DNA from: Pseudomonadota bacterium
GTDB lineage: Bacteria > Myxococcota > Myxococcia > Myxococcales > Anaeromyxobacteraceae
Length of the DNA stretch: 6,077 nt
NCBI GenBank assembly: GCA_023419875.1
Contig: JAEZXM010000232.1
Location: 1 to 6,077, forward strand
Direction of reading: 5' to 3'
Below are positions 1 to 4,436 of this stretch, piece after piece (the stretch's first letter is position 1; every line of letters begins with the position of its first letter). The notes below the pieces were generated by a model. It was not told where the DNA came from. It saw only the letters and a list, made by a program, of their open reading frames with translations, and did no database searches. Both the position numbers and the translations under genes were made by a program.

Positions 1-12
1 CGTACGCACCGC

Positions 13-38
13 GCGTGGCGCCACGCCGCCCCGCGGGG
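13..38. repeat. Two adjacent perfect palindromes
   Basis: GCGTGGCGCCACGC at 13-26 is a perfect 14-bp palindrome. Two bases later, CCCCGCGGGG at 29-38 is a perfect 10-bp palindrome. Both lie outside any credible gene. They could be operator half-sites or the stem of a terminator for a gene to the left, but no T-tract follows. Short GC palindromes also arise by chance at this base composition, so the function is unknown. Confidence 0.4.
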
Positions 39-117
39 TCGATCGCCTCACCGGTCCGCGCGTCCCGTCCACCTGCTCCACGGCTCCGTCCTGACACGCG
101 CAGCGCGCGCGGGCGCG

Positions 118-155
118 GGAGGTGCGCCACCTCCACTGGGGGTGCAGTCGTGGAG
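118..155 (+). repeat. Overlapping, mutually exclusive inverted repeats
   Basis: GGAGGTG (118-124) and CACCTCC (128-134) form a perfect 7-bp stem around a 3-base CGC loop. CTCCAC (131-136) can instead pair with GTGGAG (150-155). The two hairpins share bases 131-134, so only one can form at a time. The left arm is identical to a strong Shine-Dalgarno sequence and the right arm to the 16S anti-Shine-Dalgarno sequence, but no start codon sits 5-10 bases downstream of the left arm. The region could be an RNA switch in the kinase leader, a protein-binding site or coincidence. Confidence 0.35.
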
Positions 156-244
156 AACGAGCCGACCCCAGGCGTGGCTCGGCCTCTGTGCCGCTGATGG
201 GTACGCGCACGGGAAGTGCTACTCGTCCTCGCGTGACCCTGGCG

Positions 245-1429
245 ATGAAGAGAACCATGAACGACGAGTGCACCTCGCCCCCTCCGCGTCGTACCCGCCT
301 TGCCTTCGACGAACGGCTCGAGAGCGCACCTCGATCGAGCGAGGAGCGCCTCCGCGCGCTCGTGGCTGCGAGTTCCGACATCGTGTTTCGGTTGAGCCCG
401 GACTGGACCGAGCAGCGGCACCTCGAGGGCCGCATCTTCGAGGGTCGCTGTGTTCCTCCCCCGCCGACGTGGATGGAGGACCACGTCCACCCCGACGATC
501 GGGAGCGCGTCTTCGCCGCCGTCGCGGACGCGATCCAGACGAGAAGCTCGGTCGCGCTGGAGCACCGGGTGCTTCGCGACGACGGAGGCGAGGCCTGGGT
601 GTTCACGCGAGCGGTCCCGCTGCTCGACGAGGACGGCACGATCCGCGAGTGGTTCGGCATGGCGAGCGATGTCACCGAGCGGAGGCGCGCGCAGGAAGCG
701 CTCGTCAAGGCCAACGAGCTGCTCCGCGAGGCTGACCGCCGGAAGGACGAGTTCCTGGGGATGCTCTCGCACGAGCTGCGGAACCCGCTCGCCCCGGTCC
801 GGAACGCCACCTGGGTCCTGCGCCACGCGGAGCCCGGGAGCGAGCAGGTCCGGCGGGCGCAGGCGATCATCGAGCGCCAGACCGAGCACCTCGCCCGCCT
901 GGTGGAGGACCTCCTCGACGTGACCCGGATCGCGCGCGAGAAGCTCGCGCTGCGCCGGGCTCGGGTCGATCTCCGTGAGGTGGTTTCGCGCGCCGCGGAG
1001 GGCTTCCGCCTGGTCCTCGAAGGACGCGGCGTGACGTTCCGGGCCGACGCGCCCGCGCCTGCGCTGTGGGCCGACGCCGACCCGACGCGGATCGCGCAGG
1101 TCGTCGGCAACCTCCTGCACAACGCGGCGAAGTTCACGCGCCCGGGGGACGAGGTCGCGCTCCGCCTCGACCGCGACGGAGACATGGCCGAGCTCGGGGT
1201 ACGCGACACCGGCGTGGGCATCGACGCCGCGCTGCTGCCGCGCGTCTTCGAGCCATTCACCCAGGGCGAACGCTCGCCGGCTCGCACCGACCGCGGGCTG
1301 GGCCTCGGGCTCGCGCTCGTGAAGGCGATCGCGGAGCTCCACGGCGGGAGCGTGCGCGCGGCGAGCGCGGGGCCCGGCACGGGTGCGGAGTTCGTGGTGC
1401 GGATCCCGATCCTCTGGCGGGCGGGATAG
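245..1429 (+). CDS. PAS-domain sensor histidine kinase
   Basis: This is a two-component sensor kinase that autophosphorylates a histidine and passes the phosphate to a response regulator. With ATG 245 as start it has 394 residues. A PAS/PAC domain of the PAS_3 type lies at about 34-147. A HisKA dimerisation domain follows at about 165-232, with the H-box SHELRNP and phospho-accepting His176. The HATPase_c domain spans about 277-388, with the N-box NLLHNAAKFT (Asn289, Asn293), the G1 box DTGVGID (321-327) and the G2 box GLGLGLALVK (351-360). All key kinase residues are present. There is no signal peptide, membrane segment or receiver domain, so it should be cytoplasmic; the PAS ligand cannot be read from sequence. 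The start is uncertain: ATG 257 has a weak AAGAGA upstream, ATG 197 and GTG 122 are in frame, and none has a good ribosome binding site. The residues before 245 look non-coding. No partner regulator is next to it, and it converges on the hydrolase operon. Confidence 0.93.
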   Translation: MKRTMNDECTSPPPRRTRLAFDERLESAPRSSEERLRALVAASSDIVFRLSPDWTEQRHLEGRIFEGRCVPPPPTWMEDHVHPDDRERVFAAVADAIQTRSSVALEHRVLRDDGGEAWVFTRAVPLLDEDGTIREWFGMASDVTERRRAQEALVKANELLREADRRKDEFLGMLSHELRNPLAPVRNATWVLRHAEPGSEQVRRAQAIIERQTEHLARLVEDLLDVTRIAREKLALRRARVDLREVVSRAAEGFRLVLEGRGVTFRADAPAPALWADADPTRIAQVVGNLLHNAAKFTRPGDEVALRLDRDGDMAELGVRDTGVGIDAALLPRVFEPFTQGERSPARTDRGLGLGLALVKAIAELHGGSVRAASAGPGTGAEFVVRIPILWRAG

Positions 1430-1440
1430 GAGGCCGGAAG

Positions 1441-1472
1441 GCGCCCGTCGTCAGTCGAGCGGCTCCGGGCGC
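1441..1472. terminator. Possible hairpin at the convergent gene ends
   Basis: The two convergent genes stop at 1429 (+) and 1451 (-), leaving 21 bases between them. GCGCCCG (1441-1447) pairs perfectly with CGGGCGC (1466-1472), and an inner TCG/CGA pair (1448-1450 with 1456-1458) can form in the 18-base loop. The hairpin overlaps the end of the acyltransferase gene. No T-run follows on either strand, so an intrinsic terminator is only weakly supported. Confidence 0.22.
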
Positions 1473-2653
1473 GCCGCCTTCACGCCGAAGGCGAGCCGGA
1501 GCACGCCGGCACGCGAGATTAGGAGCTCGTAGATTCCCAGGCTCACGGCGAACGAGCCGAGGACCACGAACAGGAGCTTCACGGTCAGGCTCACCTGCCA
1601 CTGCACCGCGAAGTACGCCAGGATCATGATCACCGGCTGGTGGAACACGAAGAACGGCAGGACCGCCTGCTGGCCGTACCGGAGCGCGGGCCCGGAGCGG
1701 TCCAGGTGCCGCATGCCCAGGTGGAGGAAGTAGAGCGTCCAGGCCCAGGCATCGAGCGAGATCAGCGTCCAGAAGAGGACGTCGAGCGCCGTGCGCGGCG
1801 GCGCCTGGAGGTCGAGGGTGCCCGTGGACACGGCGATGCCCATCGCGGCCGCCGCCGCGACCACGCCCACGGCCAGGTGGAGGAACCCGTCTCGCAGGAT
1901 GACGTCCTGGAAGCCGCGTTCCGAGAACAGGACGAAGCCGAGCACGAAGAAGGAGAACTGCACGAAGAAGTCGGCCCAGCCGTGCTCCTCGGGCGAGAAG
2001 GGGTGGAGGGCCAGCCGGACCACCGCCAGCGGCACGAAGAACAGCAGGAGGGCGCCGGGACGTCGGCAGAGATCCGCCAGCCTGCCCAGCAGCCGCGCGC
2101 CGGGCTCGCTCCGGAGCCAGCCGAACACGGGCAGCGCCAGGATCGAGAACGAGAAGAGGAACCCCAGGAACCAGAGGTGATACCCGAGCGCGCCGAACCA
2201 GACCGGCGTGAACCCGAACCGCCGGTCGAGCACGAAGTGCAGGTACGAGCCGGTCACGAGGCCCGTCTGCGTCTTGTGCAGCCACTCGACCCAGAGCATC
2301 AGCGGCATCAGGCAGGCGGCCCCGACCAGGTACGGGAGCAGGAGCCGCGCGAACCGCTCGCGGGCGAACTCGCCCGCCGTGCGGCGGCGCAGCGCGAACA
2401 GGCTGCCGGCCCCCGCCAGCAGGAAGAAGAACGGCATGCCCCAGGGGAACATGAACGCGATGAAGAACGTGATCACCCGGCTCTGCTCGGCGTTCTTGAC
2501 GTGCCAGGGCGTGAGATCGAACGGGTGAACGGCGTGGAAGAGGAAGACGCCGGCGATGGCGATGACGCGGAGCCAGTCGAGGTAGTGCAGGCGGGCGGGG
2601 GAGGGGGAAGTGGAGGAGGGGGAAGCGGAGGAGGGTGCCTGGAGCATGGTCAT
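1451..2653 (-). CDS. Acyltransferase family 3 membrane protein (OpgC-like)
   Basis: This 400-residue integral-membrane protein belongs to the acyltransferase-3 family (Pfam Acyl_transf_3), whose members transfer acetyl, succinyl or other acyl groups to glycans and envelope molecules. The N-terminal segment carries the family's LDWLR (25-29) followed by a first membrane helix ending in FHAVHPF, with His40 and His43 as the likely catalytic-region histidines. GYHLWFL (157-163) and FHQPVI (337-342) fit OpgC/MdoC-type members. About ten hydrophobic helices are visible, near 28-43, 58-86, 102-122, 155-178, 200-216, 228-245, 256-277, 289-312, 328-350 and 353-378. ATG 2653 is chosen because GGGGGTG (2666-2660) sits 6 bases upstream as a near-perfect ribosome binding site. 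An in-frame GTG at 2662 would overlap the GH2 stop as GTGA. Residues 6-20 are a Ser/Pro-rich leader encoded by a short tandem repeat. The frame stays open far upstream through the GH2 gene, but that part is an antiparallel-free shadow frame of the hydrolase and not protein-like. The acyl donor and acceptor are unknown. Confidence 0.9.
   Translation of the reverse strand: MTMLQAPSSASPSSTSPSPARLHYLDWLRVIAIAGVFLFHAVHPFDLTPWHVKNAEQSRVITFFIAFMFPWGMPFFFLLAGAGSLFALRRRTAGEFARERFARLLLPYLVGAACLMPLMLWVEWLHKTQTGLVTGSYLHFVLDRRFGFTPVWFGALGYHLWFLGFLFSFSILALPVFGWLRSEPGARLLGRLADLCRRPGALLLFFVPLAVVRLALHPFSPEEHGWADFFVQFSFFVLGFVLFSERGFQDVILRDGFLHLAVGVVAAAAAMGIAVSTGTLDLQAPPRTALDVLFWTLISLDAWAWTLYFLHLGMRHLDRSGPALRYGQQAVLPFFVFHQPVIMILAYFAVQWQVSLTVKLLFVVLGSFAVSLGIYELLISRAGVLRLAFGVKAARPEPLD
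2593..2635. repeat. 15-bp tandem repeat, G-rich, inside the acyltransferase 5' end
   Basis: On the plus strand, GAGGGGGAAGTGGAG (2601-2615) is followed directly by GAGGGGGAAGCGGAG (2616-2630), differing at one base, and then by a partial third copy, GAGGG (2631-2635). The unit is five codons long and encodes SSASP/SSTSP in the acyltransferase leader, so a change in copy number would keep the frame. Together with the G-runs at 2593-2595 and 2597-2601, the tract has enough G-runs (2593-2595, 2597-2601, 2603-2607, 2618-2622) to form a G-quadruplex on the template strand. Confidence 0.7.
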
Positions 2654-2658
2654 GTCGG

Positions 2659-4422
2659 TCACCCCCGCCACTTCTCCGCCAGCGCACGGTAGTAAGCCTG
2701 CAGGATCCCGAAGGCGAGCTTCCGCTCCCCGCGATCGGAGACGAGACCCTTGCGGTTCCAGCCGTCCTGGATCCCGGGCAGCACACGCCGCGGTGAGCGG
2801 AAGTCGGCCAGGATCCACGGGCTCATCCCGCGCAGGAACGGGATCCGCTCCAGCATCCGGAGCTGGTGCTCGTAGACGGCCGCCTGGTACTCCTCGCTCC
2901 AGCGGGTGAGCGGATCTCCGTGGAAGCCCTGGAGGGCGTCGGCGCCGAGCTCGGTCATGACGAGCGGCTTCGCGTGGCACGTCTCCCAGCGCACGCCGGC
3001 GGGGCGATCGGGGAGGCCGTCGTACCAGCCCAGGTACTCGTTGCACCCGAGCACGTCGAGGTCGGCGCCGAGCGGGTCGTCCACGCGCTGGAGGAGCGGC
3101 TCCACCTCCTGCCGCTCCAGCGCGGCGCTGACGAGCCGGGTGGGATCCAGGGCCCGCGCCGTGCGCACCAGCTCGCGCATGAAACGGAGCCGGGCGTCGG
3201 TCGGAGGCGTCTCGTTTCCGACGGACCACACGATGACGCTCGCGCGGTTCCGGTCGCGGGTGACGAGCTCGGTGAGCTGCGTACGGGCGTCGTCGAGGGT
3301 GTCCGGGTCCTCCCAGGCGATGGTCCAGTAGACCGGGATCTCCGCCCAAAGGAGGAGCCCCAGCTCGTCGGCGAGGCGCACGGTGTGCTCGTCGTGCGGG
3401 TAGTGGGCGAGCCGGACGAAGTTGGCCCCGAGCTCCTGCGCCCAGCCGAGCAGGGTCCGGGCGTCCTCCGGACCGCAGGCCCGGCCCTCGCGGCGCGGCG
3501 CCTGCTCGTGGAGGCTGATGCCTCGCAGGAAGACGGGGGCGCCGTTGAGGAGGATCTCGCCCCCGCGGACCTCGACGGTGCGGAAGCCGATCCGATCGAT
3601 CACCCGGTCCGTCTCCGACTGCAGCTCGACGAGGTGGAGCCGCGGGCGCTCCGGGGTCCAGCGCTCGAGCGCCGGCGCCTCGAGCTCCACGCGGCCGAAG
3701 CCCTCGGCGTCGGTGTCCACGCACGCGGAGAGCCCGAGCTCGGGGAGGCGCACCGACACCGACTGCCGCCGCGTCGGCCCGTCGAGCCGGACCCAGCCGG
3801 TGATCCGACCGGGGTCCTCCGGCGCGAGGTGGAGCGCGTAGTCGCGGAGGAAGGTCTCCGGCACGTCCACGAGCAGCACATCCCGGGTCAGGCCGCCGTA
3901 ATTCCACCAGTCCGTGTTGAGGGTGGGGACGCCCTCGCGCCGCCGCGTGTCGTCCACCATGACCACGAGCGAGTTCGACCCCGGGCGCACGAACGAGGTC
4001 ACCTCGACGTCGAAGGGCGTGAACCCGCCGCGGTGGCCGCCCGCGAACGTGCCGTTGAGCCAGACTTGGGCCTCGGAGTTGGCCGCGCCGAAGCGCACGA
4101 ACCGGCGCCGCCCCGCCGCGGGGGCGGCGTCGAAGAGGGTGCGGTACCAGATCGTGCCCTCGTAGAGGAAGAGCTCGCGCCGCTGGGAGTTCCAGTCGCC
4201 CGGCACGCGGAGCGGCTCCGAGCGGTCGAAGTCGTACTCGATCCGGTCGCTCGGGGACGCCGGCTTCCGGTCGGCGAAGTACCCGTCGGTCGCGTGCGGC
4301 TGGCCGCGATAGTCGAGGGAGCCGTTCTGGTAGGGATCGACGATGGCCCGCCACTCTCCGGCCAGGCTGCGGCTGGAGCGCGCGAGGACGTTCTGGATGA
4401 GCGGCGCGGAGCGGAAGGGCAT
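2659..4422 (-). CDS. Glycoside hydrolase family 2, beta-glucuronidase-like
   Basis: This 587-residue retaining glycosidase has the normal GH2 order: sugar-binding jelly-roll domain (about 17-185, with GEWRAIVDPY near the start and NTDWWNYGGLTRDV at 169-182), Ig-like domain (about 187-283) and TIM barrel (about 285-585). The acid/base is Glu404 in VWSVGNE and the nucleophile is Glu491 in VMTELGAD. NEYLGWY (461-467) and WILADFRSP (536-544) match the beta-glucuronidase side of the family. WNRKG contains Asn556-x-Lys558, the NxK motif that binds the sugar carboxylate in beta-glucuronidases, so terminal glucuronic acid is the likeliest substrate. A beta-galactosidase or galacturonidase role is the alternative. 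No signal peptide is seen, so it is probably cytoplasmic, unlike its GH53 neighbour. The start is ATG 4422, 14 bases after the GH53 stop, with only a weak GGCGG upstream. GTG 4440, in frame and overlapping that stop as GTGA, is possible and would add six residues. Confidence 0.92.
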   Translation of the reverse strand: MPFRSAPLIQNVLARSSRSLAGEWRAIVDPYQNGSLDYRGQPHATDGYFADRKPASPSDRIEYDFDRSEPLRVPGDWNSQRRELFLYEGTIWYRTLFDAAPAAGRRRFVRFGAANSEAQVWLNGTFAGGHRGGFTPFDVEVTSFVRPGSNSLVVMVDDTRRREGVPTLNTDWWNYGGLTRDVLLVDVPETFLRDYALHLAPEDPGRITGWVRLDGPTRRQSVSVRLPELGLSACVDTDAEGFGRVELEAPALERWTPERPRLHLVELQSETDRVIDRIGFRTVEVRGGEILLNGAPVFLRGISLHEQAPRREGRACGPEDARTLLGWAQELGANFVRLAHYPHDEHTVRLADELGLLLWAEIPVYWTIAWEDPDTLDDARTQLTELVTRDRNRASVIVWSVGNETPPTDARLRFMRELVRTARALDPTRLVSAALERQEVEPLLQRVDDPLGADLDVLGCNEYLGWYDGLPDRPAGVRWETCHAKPLVMTELGADALQGFHGDPLTRWSEEYQAAVYEHQLRMLERIPFLRGMSPWILADFRSPRRVLPGIQDGWNRKGLVSDRGERKLAFGILQAYYRALAEKWRG

Positions 4423-4436
4423 GGGCCGCCGGTGCT

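Larger units (their letters stand above)
1..244. other. Intergenic region upstream of the sensor kinase
   Basis: No convincing gene lies here. A 60-codon open frame (15-197, +) is Arg/Pro/Ala-rich, has no ribosome binding site and looks like chance in high-GC DNA. The kinase frame itself stays open back to a GTG at 122, but the residues before position 245 resemble no domain. The stretch holds several perfect inverted repeats, listed separately, and probably contains the kinase promoter. I could not pick a -35/-10 pair with confidence. Confidence 0.5.

Noticed and set aside
15..197. Small 60-residue plus-strand protein before the kinase.
   Set aside because: Arg/Pro/Ala-rich, no ribosome binding site, no recognisable feature, and it covers the inverted repeats.
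1640..2692. Plus-strand open frame (350 codons) antisense to the acyltransferase.
   Set aside because: Highly charged, Gln/Glu/Arg-rich low-complexity translation typical of the complement of a membrane-protein gene in high-GC DNA.
1257..2786. Minus-strand open frame (509 codons) overlapping the acyltransferase in another frame.
   Set aside because: Pro/Arg/Ala-rich translation without domains, covering the same DNA as the recognisable acyltransferase and running past its stop into the antisense of the kinase.
2654..4354. The acyltransferase frame is open for about 1700 bases upstream of its start, as if it were a 967-residue fusion protein.
   Set aside because: The upstream part overlaps the well-supported GH2 gene on the same strand in another frame, is Arg/Pro/Ala-rich with no domain, and a good ribosome binding site precedes ATG 2653. 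The open frame follows from high GC.
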